Assembly (NCBI GenBank): GCA_963696315.1
Contig: CAVOJU010000003.1
Location: forward strand, 1-64,000
DNA length: 64,000 nucleotides
Direction of reading: 5' to 3'
Origin: CAWKEY01 sp963696315
Lineage (GTDB): Bacteria > Pseudomonadota > Gammaproteobacteria > Methylococcales > Methylomonadaceae
The notes beneath the pieces are model-generated. The model ran no database searches. It had not been told where the DNA came from and saw only the letters and a list, made by a program, of their open reading frames with translations. Positions 25,716 through 34,773 of the stretch are shown here, one piece after another; the first letter of the stretch is position 1; the number at the start of each line of letters is the position of its first letter. The translations under genes were made by a program, and so were the position numbers.

Positions 25716-26882
25716 CGCCCTGTTCGATATACCCCAGCTCCCAGGTTAAAGCCCAATCTTGATTGAACCAGTGTCTACCATGCAGGCCAAAAAACTGCGT
25801 GTCGTACACCACTCCCTGAAACCCGCCGGTTTCCGCCCCCATGTTGTAAGTTAGCGTGATAAAGCTGGTGTCCTGATAATAATAGGAAAAATCAAAACGA
25901 TGCCCAAACTGGGTTTTATTGAACGAATCGGTAACTTTAACCGTGTACGCGGCGCGAAAATCGGCGAAATAGTTTTCCACAGTTGCAAAGCCTTGCTGCA
26001 AGGGCCCCGTACCGTATTCGCTGTGCCTAAAGCCGCCGGTTAAAAACCAACCCTGTCCGAGATCGCCTTGCAACGACGCCATTATGCTGTTGGTGGCCAA
26101 TACCTGCGGCGAAGGACTAACATTGCCTTCAAGATTGACGGTTAATCTATTCGATAACGGATAATAGCCACCGAGCAAGAACTGCTCATCGTTAAAACCA
26201 AAGCGTTCTGTCTGTATAAACGAGGCGTACACCAGTTTCCTCGGCGCGAAACGATGTTCGAAACTCAGATATTCGGTACGCCAAAAGCCCTTATCTTTAT
26301 CAAGATGCTCGTATGACCCGCCCAACTCGATCTGGTTAGTATGAACAGGGCCGAAGCTGGGCGTGCGTGCGGCAGTAGTTTGATAAGGGTCTCTGGTGAT
26401 ATCCCAGTCCAGTTCAGGAAAACGGCGTGCAGCCTGCTGCTGGACGTTGAAAGCTTGTCTGAACGATGCGGATCGTTTACGGCAGCCAGCGCTTGAATAT
26501 GCAGGCGCCAGATATCGGGATCGCCAGGCGCCAATGATTTGGCTGTCTCAATCAAGGGCAAAGCGGCATGCGCATCGCCCCTCCAGACGCCGACCTGCGC
26601 CAACCCCAGCAGATAATCGGCATTGTCGGCTTCGCGCGCTAGCAGCGCTTGATATTCCAACTGGGCTTGCGCAAATTTTTTTTGCCATGACAGCACTTTT
26701 GCCAGTCGAAAATGGGCGTCCCAGTTTGCCGGGTTGACATCGATTTGCTGACGTAATAGCGTTTCTGCCTCAACATAGCGTCCTGCCTGCATGGCGCTAT
26801 CAATCTGCGGTTGTTTGTCGTCGGCTAAGATCGGTTGAGAAACGGCGAGCCACAATAAACAAAGCCAGCGGCAGTTAGCCAT
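25666..26882 (-). CDS. TPR + YaiO-type outer-membrane beta-barrel protein, frameshifted
   Basis: ATG 26882 (MANCRWLCLLW...) opens a signal peptide ending ILADD, then tetratricopeptide-like repeats (AGRYVEAETLLRQQI, NWDAHFRLAKVLSWQKKF, YLLGLAQVGVW). The frame breaks near 26460. The next frame continues QAFNVQQQAARRFPELDWDI and then the YaiO-like barrel (ELGGSYEHLDKDKGFW ... GVGLGIRRAF, ending in Phe as outer-membrane proteins do). Joined length is about 405 residues. This is the layout of secretion porins for exopolysaccharides. It overlaps the response regulator by 8 bp. The break looks like a single-base indel. Confidence 0.78.
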
Positions 26883-27270
26883 GGCGCTGTCCCTTGTTAA
26901 TTTGGCGGCGTATCCGGGCCAGCAATTCACCCAATTGAAAAGGCTTGGTTACATAATCCGATGCCCCCAGATCGAAGGCACGTACAATATCCTGTTCTTG
27001 GCTTTTAGCACTGAGAATGATGACCGGTGTATCAGCCCATGCCGATTTCCGGCGGATCTGCCGAAGCAACTGATAGCCGTCGACGAAAGGCAGCATCAAT
27101 CCCAGCAGTACTAGATGAGGCGGCTGGGCAAGAGAGTCTATGCTGTTTTGAGCGGCGTAGCCGTCCTCGGCAACTGTCACCCGATAACCGCTTCTGGACA
27201 GCATGTGCTTTAGTAAGGCGGCACAAGGTTTATCGTCCTCTACCACCAAAACAAAAGGTCCATCTATCAT
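26875..27270 (-). CDS. Single-domain response regulator lacking the phospho-Asp
   Basis: 131 residues, receiver domain only. The acidic pair (VVEDDKP), the Ser/Thr position (IILSAKS) and the lysine (VTKPFQ) are normal, but the phosphorylation site reads LVLLGLMLPFVDGY, with Gly (codon GGA) where Asp is expected. It begins a tightly packed operon with the YaiO, HEAT, GT2 and TIM-barrel genes, so it should be their regulator, perhaps binding without phosphorylation. A local sequence error cannot be excluded, but it would have to alter two bases without shifting frame. Confidence 0.85.
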   Translation of the reverse strand: MIDGPFVLVVEDDKPCAALLKHMLSRSGYRVTVAEDGYAAQNSIDSLAQPPHLVLLGLMLPFVDGYQLLRQIRRKSAWADTPVIILSAKSQEQDIVRAFDLGASDYVTKPFQLGELLARIRRQINKGQRHG

Positions 27271-27363
27271 AGATTCAATTGACTAACAAATAGTGAGGTG
27301 CGTCACTTTGACTGGTCCATTGGCCGTTCGAAAAAATATCCTTAACACGGAAATGAGGACATG

Positions 27364-27390
27364 TTGGCAATAAAATATGCAAAATGCCAA
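27364..27390. promoter_or_regulatory. Palindrome TTGGCA-N15-TGCCAA upstream of the polysaccharide cassette
   Basis: Perfect 6-bp arms with an A/T-rich centre, about 95-120 bp upstream of the response-regulator ATG and just beyond the HerA stop. It could be an operator for the cassette. Spacing does not fit a sigma54 promoter. Confidence 0.3.
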
Positions 27391-27420
27391 TAGCACTATT
27401 CATAGTTGCATTTTAAAGAA

Positions 27421-29094
27421 TTACTTCCTGGCTTGAGTTCGCCATAAATTTACTATTTCTTCCACATTCAGATCATCAGGCCCTTCCCGCCAGCTGGTAA
27501 AGTAATCAACATCGTTACTTTTCGGTTCAGGATTCGGTCTGTAAATCTGCACCCGCGTCGGGATGGGCGCCGCCTCGCCCAATACCAGGGCTTCACCCCG
27601 TCCTAGCGAAGTCAATATATCGGTTAAATCACCCTCTGCTTCGGGCACCAAACCTTTAATGTAGGCCTGGTCATCGGGGTTCGTCGTGCGCAAACAGATA
27701 AAAGAACTGCATTGTGCAAGCATGGTTTCGGATAATTCAGTGGGCCGCTGACTGACCACACCGATTGACACCCCATATTTCCGGCCCTCTTTGGCAATCC
27801 GTTCCATCATTTTCTTGGTGCCGTCAAAGGGCCCGCCTTTTTCCCGGGGAATATAGGCATGAGCTTCTTCACAAATCAAGGTAATCGGAAATTCGCGCCG
27901 TTGCGGATTCCAGTAGTTGAATTCATAGGCCAGTCGACCCACCTGTGCAGAAACTGCGGGCCTTACATCGGTGGGCACCGAGCTTAAATCGACCACGGTG
28001 ATGTTGGCTTTTTTGTGTCCTAGTCCGACCAATTGCCGTAGTAAGTCAGCCATGCTGGCAGAATTGTTGCGCACCTTCGGTTTCAGCAAAAAGTCATAAC
28101 GAACATCGTTAAACCGGCTTTGCATTCTGATCAAAAACTCATCAAATTGCCCGAATAAAGCGCCCTGCACTTTGCCAAAGTCCTTTCTTTCTTCATTGGC
28201 GGCTTTAAATTGCATATACATTTCCGCCAAAGAGAAGTAGATAGGTGTATCAATTGAAACGCTATCCAGGCCGATACTCTTTGCTTCTTTGCGTTTGAGT
28301 TGCTGCAGGATTTCACGCATAAACGACATTTGCAGAGTAGCACCCTTATCGTCGCGGTCTATGAATAAATCAACCAGCTCGGCGTAAGTCATCATCCAGT
28401 ACGGCATCTCCATTTCCATGGCATCAATATAGCTGACCATATCCTCAGGAAATGCCGATTGAATTATGCCATCATCATCTTTCCAGCAATATTCGCCGTG
28501 CAAATCCAGCAGAATGATATGGCTTTTAGGCATGGCTTTAATGGTATGTTGAATCAGACTGGTCACCGTCCATGACTTGCCTGAACCGGATTGTCCGACA
28601 ATGGCAAAATGGCGGCTAAAAAGCGCCCTCGGATCAAGGCTCAAATGGTAGTCTTTGTGGGTCGATAACTGGCCGATGAAGAACTGGTAATCCCTGAATT
28701 TTGAGAAAATGGCGTTAATCTCATTCAGGCCGACGGCGTAGACTTTCGCGCCAGGCGTTGGATAATGACGCACGCCGCGAACGAAAGTGCCGTTGCCCTG
28801 AATTTCACCGACTGGAATCAGGGAAATAAAGCGGTCTGACCGGCGTTCACCGTCATTGTTAAAATGATCTTTTTCCCACATTTTAAACACGAGGGCCAGC
28901 ACCCCAATATGGGCTTGCCGTATCACCACATAAGAGCCGATGTGGCCGGCCAATATTTCTTCTTCGCCGACTTTGATGAGGGGGGAATCATTGGAGTGTT
29001 CTTCTGCCATTCTGGCATCCATGCCATCACCACGGACTTCGGATAAATAACCAATCAGAATGCTGGCTTGCTGCGTGGACATTGTTACACTCAT
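27421..29094 (-). CDS. HerA-type FtsK/HerA ATPase, standalone
   Basis: 557 residues with an N-terminal beta-barrel (HAS-like, residues ~10-130) and a RecA-type core: Walker A VGQSGSGKSWTV at about 170, Walker B ITLICEEAHAYIPRE, followed by EGRKYGVSIGVVSQRPTELS, all typical of bacterial HerA DNA-translocating hexamers. In archaea HerA works with NurA in end resection. In bacteria it is often paired with SIR2, DUF4297 or nuclease partners in phage defence. No such partner lies beside it here: upstream is a short intergenic region and feoC, downstream the polysaccharide cassette. Role therefore open (repair or defence). Start chosen at ATG 29094. Confidence 0.85.
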   Translation of the reverse strand: MSVTMSTQQASILIGYLSEVRGDGMDARMAEEHSNDSPLIKVGEEEILAGHIGSYVVIRQAHIGVLALVFKMWEKDHFNNDGERRSDRFISLIPVGEIQGNGTFVRGVRHYPTPGAKVYAVGLNEINAIFSKFRDYQFFIGQLSTHKDYHLSLDPRALFSRHFAIVGQSGSGKSWTVTSLIQHTIKAMPKSHIILLDLHGEYCWKDDDGIIQSAFPEDMVSYIDAMEMEMPYWMMTYAELVDLFIDRDDKGATLQMSFMREILQQLKRKEAKSIGLDSVSIDTPIYFSLAEMYMQFKAANEERKDFGKVQGALFGQFDEFLIRMQSRFNDVRYDFLLKPKVRNNSASMADLLRQLVGLGHKKANITVVDLSSVPTDVRPAVSAQVGRLAYEFNYWNPQRREFPITLICEEAHAYIPREKGGPFDGTKKMMERIAKEGRKYGVSIGVVSQRPTELSETMLAQCSSFICLRTTNPDDQAYIKGLVPEAEGDLTDILTSLGRGEALVLGEAAPIPTRVQIYRPNPEPKSNDVDYFTSWREGPDDLNVEEIVNLWRTQARK

Positions 29095-29150
29095 TTGTAA
29101 AATAGGTATAACAAGCTTAGCCTAGTTTTAGAAAGCCTCAAGAAGGACGG

Positions 29151-29351
29151 ATGCAAAGCCCGATGGTCTTGATTATTGGAGAGCCAGCCAGACTGCAGCA
29201 ACTCAGGTCGTGCCCGGTGGGCAGGATACTATCCGCGCAGTTATATTTTTCGGATTCGGGGAAATTCGTTGAATACGCGTTGCTAAACGACTGGTTAAAA
29301 CGTGGAACAAAGCACAATATTCAAAGCCTTGTTTATTACCTTTCGCCATGA
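29151..29351 (+). CDS. Short hypothetical ORF
   Basis: A 66-codon frame with AAGAAGGA just upstream of the ATG, in the gap between divergent herA and the convergent end of feoC. No domain, signal or family recognised. It could be chance; the ribosome site is its only support. Confidence 0.25.
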   Translation: MQSPMVLIIGEPARLQQLRSCPVGRILSAQLYFSDSGKFVEYALLNDWLKRGTKHNIQSLVYYLSP

Positions 29352-29363
29352 GCAGGGCTCCTT

Positions 29364-29585
29364 TTAATCTATCCATTCGTAGAGTTCGGTTAAAGTTGCA
29401 TCACATTTGCAACAGCTGGTTCCACAAGCTGATGCTAACGGTAACTGCCGCACCTTACCTTTGCTGATCCATTTTCCCAACATGCCGCGCAAAGCATCCG
29501 CGTCCATATTAAAATGGACAACCAAGTCAGCTAGAGCAACTCTGCGCTGTTGAATTAGATAGCCTCTCAAATCAGACAAAATCAC
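29364..29585 (-). CDS. feoC: FeoC-like ferrous iron transport regulator
   Basis: 73 residues: a winged-helix N-terminal half (MILSDLRGYLIQQRRVALAD, where the helix-turn-helix lies) and a cysteine cluster ACGTSCCKCD that in FeoC can bind an oxygen-sensitive Fe-S cluster. It controls FeoB stability or activity. The ATG overlaps the end of feoB by 14 bp. Last gene of feoABC. Confidence 0.85.
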   Translation of the reverse strand: MILSDLRGYLIQQRRVALADLVVHFNMDADALRGMLGKWISKGKVRQLPLASACGTSCCKCDATLTELYEWID

Positions 29586-31914
29586 TTGAAGACTCCTGGA
29601 GTGGTTTTATGGCGTCAGTATTTTTCCCGAGTAACCAGAGTCCAAACAAGACTAATAAAAACACCAAGATTAATCCCATTATCCAAACCAAAGAATATTC
29701 AGGGTGCTGGCTATAGGTCATCGACTGATAAAATATAGTTGCGGTCATATAAGCAATTCCGGTCGTCCAAAACACCACAAATAAAGTCCAGTTTCGACTG
29801 GTTTCCCGGTAAATGGCCGCAGTTGCCGCAACACAAGGCGCATACAGTAAGATAAATAACAAGTAGGCGAACGCCCCGGCTTTGCCGTCAAAGCTTTGTT
29901 GCATGGCGGTGAAGGTGCCGGTGTTGACTTCCTGCTCACTGGCTGCTGCCTCCGTGTCACCGACAGTACCGATATTCAGACCCAATGGATCCAATAAGTT
30001 GTCAGCAACGACTTGCAGGTTTTTAGGCACTGTTAAGCAGGCATCAATTAGGGCTTGTTCAAGATCGAATGGTTTTTTCTCAGCGGCAGTTGGGGTAGTC
30101 GCCGCAAGCTGGCTATATAGGGCATCCAGTGTGCCAACAACGGCCTCTTTTGCCAAAACACCGGTAAAAATACCAACCGTTGCTGGCCAGTTTTCCTTCT
30201 CTATGCCCATGGGCTTAAACGCGGGGGTCAGGCCGCGACCAATTTCACTGAGTACCGATTTATTGCTGTTTTCCTGGCCAAATGTGCCATCTGTTCCCAG
30301 TGCATTAAGAAAATTCAACACCAACACCATCGGCACGATGACTTTGCCGGCATTGAATAAAAACGACTTGAGCCGATCCCAAGTTCTTAAGAAAACACCA
30401 CGCACAGTTGGCATATGGTAGGCCGGTAATTCCATAATAAAGGGCGCTGATTCACCTTTAAACAGGGTATGGCGCATAATTAAACCTGTGCAGACGGCGA
30501 CAGCGATGCCTAACAAATACAAGCCAAAAACAAGATTTTGACCGCCGACGGGAAAAAATGCGGCGGCAAATAAAGCATACACAGGTAACCTGGCGCCACA
30601 GGACATAAACGGATTCATCAGGTTGGTCAAAATTCGGTCGCGTTGATTTTCTAGCGTCCGTGTGGCCATAATGGCCGGCACATTACAGCCAAAACCAACT
30701 ATCATCGGCACGAAGGATTTGCCAGGCAAACCGATCATACGCATAAATCTGTCCATGACAAAAGCCGCCCTGGCCATGTAACCGGAGTCTTCCAGCACCG
30801 AAAAAAACATAAACAAAAAGCCAACGATGGGAATAAAAGTGGCGACTACCTGAATGCCACCGCCTATGCCATTAGTGATTAAAACAATCAGCCATTGCGG
30901 CCAGTTAATTGTTCCGAGCAACTGGCCCAGCCCATCGATCAATAATGCGCCCACAAATTGATCAAAAAAATCGACAAATGCGCTGCCGATATTGATCGTG
31001 AACATGAACATTGCATACATCACCAGTAAAAAAACAGGGATGCCTAAAAAGCGATTCAGAACGATGCTGTCAATTTTGTCTGTGGTATGACGTCCCACTT
31101 CGTTGAGCTTGCAGACCGCGCCATTAGTCAGTTCATTGACGAATCCATAGCGGGCATCCGCGGCGAGAATGTCTATTTCATCATCTGTTGCCGCCTCTAC
31201 ACGACGTTGTAATGCCACGGCTACCGGCAGCAAAGTCGGGCCGGCAATCTGTTTGGCCAGGGTATCGTCTTCCAGCAATCGAACAGCCAGCCAACGCAGA
31301 TCACAATGATGGGTTCGTGCAGATTCAACCAGCAACGGTGAAATGTCATTGATGGCTTGCTCTAACGCAGGAACATAGCCAATTTTTACCGTAGGTATGG
31401 GCTGGGTGATAGCGGCACTATTGATTGCCGCCTTTAATATGTCGATTCCATAGCCAGTCGAGGCGGCAATGGCAATTACCGGGCAACCCAGAACCCGCAA
31501 GAGATAATCAACATCAATTTTAATACCGCGTTGTTTGACGGCATCCATCATGTTAAGCACCAAAATCATCGGCACTCGCATTTCGATCAGCTGCGACGTT
31601 AGATAAAGATTACGTTCAATGTTGGAGGCGTCAACAATGTTGATAATTAAATGGGCCTGCTTGGAGGCGACATAATCCCTGGCCACTTTTTCATCCAGGG
31701 AAACCTGATCATCAGCGGCCTCCAGTGAATAAGTTCCGGGCAAATCTACTAGCTCTATCAGTTTTTTTTCAAATTGATATTCGCCGGTTTTTTTTTCGAC
31801 CGTCACACCAGGCCAGTTACCCACGTGCTGACGTGCACCGGTCAAAGCATTAAATAGTGTTGTTTTTCCACAATTGGGATTGCCGACAACGCCGACGGTA
31901 AAATCAGGTTTCAT
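29572..31914 (-). CDS. feoB: Ferrous iron transporter FeoB
   Basis: Inner-membrane Fe(II) transporter, 780 residues. The N-terminal G-domain has G1 VGNPNCGKTTLFNAL, G3 DLPGTYSLEA and G4 LNMMD. The membrane part has two Gate segments (GFGCNVPAIMATRT and ACTLNFLN-like PCVAATAAIYRE), with the conserved cysteine in the pore. Overlaps feoA by 4 bp (ATGA) and feoC by 14 bp. Likely Fur-controlled from the site at 32203. Confidence 0.94.
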   Translation of the reverse strand: MKPDFTVGVVGNPNCGKTTLFNALTGARQHVGNWPGVTVEKKTGEYQFEKKLIELVDLPGTYSLEAADDQVSLDEKVARDYVASKQAHLIINIVDASNIERNLYLTSQLIEMRVPMILVLNMMDAVKQRGIKIDVDYLLRVLGCPVIAIAASTGYGIDILKAAINSAAITQPIPTVKIGYVPALEQAINDISPLLVESARTHHCDLRWLAVRLLEDDTLAKQIAGPTLLPVAVALQRRVEAATDDEIDILAADARYGFVNELTNGAVCKLNEVGRHTTDKIDSIVLNRFLGIPVFLLVMYAMFMFTINIGSAFVDFFDQFVGALLIDGLGQLLGTINWPQWLIVLITNGIGGGIQVVATFIPIVGFLFMFFSVLEDSGYMARAAFVMDRFMRMIGLPGKSFVPMIVGFGCNVPAIMATRTLENQRDRILTNLMNPFMSCGARLPVYALFAAAFFPVGGQNLVFGLYLLGIAVAVCTGLIMRHTLFKGESAPFIMELPAYHMPTVRGVFLRTWDRLKSFLFNAGKVIVPMVLVLNFLNALGTDGTFGQENSNKSVLSEIGRGLTPAFKPMGIEKENWPATVGIFTGVLAKEAVVGTLDALYSQLAATTPTAAEKKPFDLEQALIDACLTVPKNLQVVADNLLDPLGLNIGTVGDTEAAASEQEVNTGTFTAMQQSFDGKAGAFAYLLFILLYAPCVAATAAIYRETSRNWTLFVVFWTTGIAYMTATIFYQSMTYSQHPEYSLVWIMGLILVFLLVLFGLWLLGKNTDAIKPLQESSSDFV

Positions 31915-32147
31915 GACAGTTTCTCAATCATCAAGATAGTCGCCTCGTCTTTACGCAATGTTAACGAAAACCCACGCAACTTAATTTCCACAGGATCGCC
32001 CATCGGGGCAAATCGTGTAATGCTGAATTCAGTGCCCGGAGTTAAACCCATGGCTAACAGGCGTTTGCGATACGCTTTTCCGGCGCTATCAAAACCGATT
32101 ATTTTTCCTGAGTCACCGACTGCTAGATTTTTTAAACGTAAAGACAT
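31911..32147 (-). CDS. feoA: Ferrous iron transport protein FeoA
   Basis: 78-residue SH3-like protein that supports FeoB. Sequence MSLRLKNLAVGDSGKI followed by RLLAMGLTPGTEF is typical. I use ATG 32147, preceded by AAAGG, rather than upstream frames to 32201 that would cover the leader. Stop overlaps feoB ATG. Confidence 0.9.
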   Translation of the reverse strand: MSLRLKNLAVGDSGKIIGFDSAGKAYRKRLLAMGLTPGTEFSITRFAPMGDPVEIKLRGFSLTLRKDEATILMIEKLS

Positions 32148-32202
32148 GACACAGCCTTTGGGATGGGGAAAGGGTTCAAGCATAAAGTCAGCACAAGGCA
32201 AT

Positions 32203-32221
32203 CAATAATCATTCTCATTAA
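32203..32221. promoter_or_regulatory. Fur box upstream of feoABC
   Basis: CAATAATCATTCTCATTAA agrees with the 19-bp Fur operator at most positions (two NATWAT-like repeats and an inverted one). It is 56-74 bp upstream of the feoA ATG, the usual place. Predicts repression by iron. Confidence 0.6.
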
Positions 32222-32347
32222 GACTGACTATATCACATCTTGCAGATTTCGAAAACAACTCGTAAAAAAGATAAGGCCGTGTACTGACTATATCAACAAT
32301 GTCTGTTGAGAGGGTGCAGCAGAAATACCGGAGGGAGAAAACGGTTG

Positions 32348-32602
32348 TTATTTTTTGGCGTTGGTATAACCGAGTTTTTTGCTCAATTGTGCATAATCAG
32401 CTTTCAGCTTAATGATATGAACCAAAGCGATTAGAAAACCGATGGCAATGCCTGCCAACAATTCAATGAGCAGCGCTACTGTAAGCGGCAATGAGAAGGA
32501 GGTGAAATATAAATTAATTTGAATCGGGTGAAAATTTAAAACAGAAAAAATCAACGCAATAAAAAAAATGACAGAGAAAATACCAATCGCTAATAATTTC
32601 AT
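32348..32602 (-). CDS. lapA: LapA family inner-membrane protein (lipopolysaccharide assembly protein A)
   Basis: 84 residues with two membrane helices (IGIFSVIFFIALIFSVLNF and VALLIELLAGIAIGFLIAL) and a short coiled segment (KADYAQLSKKLG). LapA works with LapB in controlling LPS synthesis via LpxC turnover. It follows ihfB by 41 bp, the usual gammaproteobacterial order, although lapB is not adjacent here. Confidence 0.88.
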   Translation of the reverse strand: MKLLAIGIFSVIFFIALIFSVLNFHPIQINLYFTSFSLPLTVALLIELLAGIAIGFLIALVHIIKLKADYAQLSKKLGYTNAKK

Positions 32603-32643
32603 TTATGTTGTTGCTATCGATTAATAATTACGTTGATCGCTAA

Positions 32644-32949
32644 TCAATCAATAATTTTATATTTATCGCGTGAAGCATCAACCCTGTCACGGAGTTCTTT
32701 TCCTGGCTTAAAATGTGGCACATATTTTTTGGCTAGGGCTACAGATTCTCCTGTTTTAGGATTTCGCCCCATACGAGGAGGGCGCAAGTGCAAAGAAAAG
32801 CTACCGAAGCCCCTTATCTCGATGCGCTCACCTGAAGATAATGCCTGGTTCATTTTTTCAATGATGCACTTGACGGCTAACTCAACATCTTTTTGTGCCA
32901 AATGAGGTTGCTGTCTGACTAACGCTTCAATTAATTCGGATTTTGTCAC
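32644..32949 (-). CDS. ihfB: Integration host factor beta subunit
   Basis: DNA-bending HU/IHF-fold protein, 101 residues. Start is GTG at 32949 (VTKSELIEALV, the normal N-terminus), with AGGG upstream; the frame also runs through the rpsA terminator, which is not coding. The arm tip RPPRMGRNPKTGESVALAKK is specific to IHF-beta. It lies after rpsA with an intrinsic terminator between. Confidence 0.93.
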   Translation of the reverse strand: MTKSELIEALVRQQPHLAQKDVELAVKCIIEKMNQALSSGERIEIRGFGSFSLHLRPPRMGRNPKTGESVALAKKYVPHFKPGKELRDRVDASRDKYKIID

Positions 32950-32969
32950 ATGCTGCCCTGTGAAAAGCT

Positions 32970-33008
32970 CAAAATTCAAAAGGGGGGCGCAAAATGCAGC
33001 CCCCCTTT
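32970..33008 (-). terminator. Intrinsic terminator after rpsA
   Basis: Minus-strand AAAGGGGGGCTGC-ATTTT-GCGCCCCCCTTT stem, followed by TTTTGAATTTT. It begins 6 nt past the rpsA stop and ends just before the ihfB ribosome site, so it limits readthrough into ihfB-lapA. Confidence 0.8.
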
Positions 33009-33013
33009 GGTTG

Positions 33014-34675
33014 TTATTTTTCCATCTGTTTAAAGATGTCACCTAACGTAGGTGTGCCAGCTGCTTGCTGCGAATAATCTTTAATACTATGCGTCTCTTC
33101 GTCAAGTTCTTTGGCTTTGATGGAAAGCGAAATGGTTTTGCTTTTCTTATCCACGCCAATGTACTTGGCTTCGAGTGTATCACCTTCCTTTAACAGGGTA
33201 CGGGCATCTTCAACGCGATCACGTTGAATTTCAGAAGCACGCAAGTAACCTTCAACATTATCAGCCAAAGTGACTACAGCACCTTTAGCATCGACTTCTT
33301 TAATGGTGCCTTTGACCAGACTGCCTTTTTCGTGTGTAGCCAGGAAGTTTTGGAATGGATCTTGTTCCAACTGCTTGATACCCAGAGAAATACGCTCGCG
33401 CTCGGAATCAACTGCCAAGATAACAGTTTCCAGTTCATCACCTTTTTTGAAGTCACGAACCGATGCTTCGCCTTCATCAGCCCATGAAATGTCGGACATA
33501 TGCACCAGACCATCGATGCCACCGTCCAGGCCAATGAAAATACCAAAATCAGTAATGGATTTGATTTTGCCTGAAATTTTATCGCCTTTATTATGCGTCG
33601 CTGCAAACTCGTCCCAAGGATTGGTTTTGCATTGTTTCATACCCAATGAAATACGGCGACGTTCTTCGTCTATTTCCAGTACCATCACTTCAACTTCATC
33701 GCCTAATTGGACAATCTTCGAAGGATTGACGTTTTTGTTAGTCCAGTCCATTTCAGAAACATGCACCAGACCTTCAACGCCCTCTTCAATTTCAACAAAA
33801 CAACCATAATCAGTTAGATTGTTGACTTTACCGAATACGCGCGTACCTGCCGGGTAACGACGATTAATGTTTTGCCACGGATCTTCACCCATCTGCTTCA
33901 TGCCTAATGAAACACGGTTTTTGTCTTTGTCATATTTTAGGACTTTAACCTGAATTTCCTGGCCTATTTCAACACACTCGGAAGGGTGACGGACACGGCG
34001 CCATGCCATGTCGGTGATGTGTAACAAGCCATCGATACCGCCCAGATCAATAAACGCACCGTAATCCGTCAGATTTTTAACGACACCGGTCACAACTGCG
34101 CCTTCTTCCAGCGTTTTTAGCAATTCTTCTCTTTCCGCACTGTATTCTTTTTCAACTACTGCACGACGCGACAACACCACATTGTTACGTTTTTGGTCAA
34201 TTTTGATTACCTTAAATTCCAGGTCACGATTTTCCAGGAAAGTGGTGTCTCTGATTGGACGAACATCAACCAGTGAACCAGGCAGAAACGCGCGCAGTGC
34301 GCCAACCGACACCGTGAAACCGCCGCGAACTTTTCCGGTAATGCGGCCGATAATGGTAGCTTCTTTTTCAAAAGCGTTTTCAAGTTCTGACCAGGCTTTG
34401 TTTTTCTTAGCTTTGTCTCGGGAAAGAAGGGTAGCACCTAAACCATCTTCAAATAAATCAAGGGCAACTTCAACTTCGTCACCAATCTCGACTTCTAACT
34501 CGCCATCGTTATTCAGAAATTGCCATTTTGGAATGACGCCCTCTGATTTCGATTGTGTACTGACGATGATCATATCATTTTCAATATCGATCACTGTGCC
34601 GGTTAACATGGCACCAGGACGCATTTCCGTCTTGGCCAGACTTTGTTCAAATAATTCAGCAAAGCTTTCGCTCAT
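33014..34675 (-). CDS. rpsA: 30S ribosomal protein S1
   Basis: 553 residues made of six S1 (OB-fold) repeats, for example GGFTVSVGALRAFLPGSLV and DYGAFIDLGGIDGLLHITDM. Binds mRNA at the ribosome and helps initiation. ATG 34675 gives MSESFAELFEQSL; the frame extends upstream without homology. Followed by a strong terminator and preceded by one (34731-34759), so it is a largely independent unit in the aro/ser cluster. Confidence 0.96.
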   Translation of the reverse strand: MSESFAELFEQSLAKTEMRPGAMLTGTVIDIENDMIIVSTQSKSEGVIPKWQFLNNDGELEVEIGDEVEVALDLFEDGLGATLLSRDKAKKNKAWSELENAFEKEATIIGRITGKVRGGFTVSVGALRAFLPGSLVDVRPIRDTTFLENRDLEFKVIKIDQKRNNVVLSRRAVVEKEYSAEREELLKTLEEGAVVTGVVKNLTDYGAFIDLGGIDGLLHITDMAWRRVRHPSECVEIGQEIQVKVLKYDKDKNRVSLGMKQMGEDPWQNINRRYPAGTRVFGKVNNLTDYGCFVEIEEGVEGLVHVSEMDWTNKNVNPSKIVQLGDEVEVMVLEIDEERRRISLGMKQCKTNPWDEFAATHNKGDKISGKIKSITDFGIFIGLDGGIDGLVHMSDISWADEGEASVRDFKKGDELETVILAVDSERERISLGIKQLEQDPFQNFLATHEKGSLVKGTIKEVDAKGAVVTLADNVEGYLRASEIQRDRVEDARTLLKEGDTLEAKYIGVDKKSKTISLSIKAKELDEETHSIKDYSQQAAGTPTLGDIFKQMEK

Positions 34676-34730
34676 TTTCTTCTTTCCCAAGCCTGTCGAA
34701 ACACGGACAAGCCTTTTCTTTATCAAAGTT

Positions 34731-34759
34731 AAAAAATACCGCACTCACATGATGTGCGG
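34731..34759 (-). terminator. Intrinsic terminator or attenuator between cmk and rpsA
   Basis: Minus-strand hairpin CCGCAC (34759-34754) and GTGCGG (34744-34739), then TATTTTTTAA. It is 15 nt after the cmk stop and 56 nt ahead of the rpsA ATG. Confidence 0.7.
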
Positions 34760-34773
34760 CGACAATATAATCC

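Noticed and set aside
27364..27390. Sigma54 promoter
   Set aside because: The GG and GC dinucleotides are not at the required 10-nt spacing.
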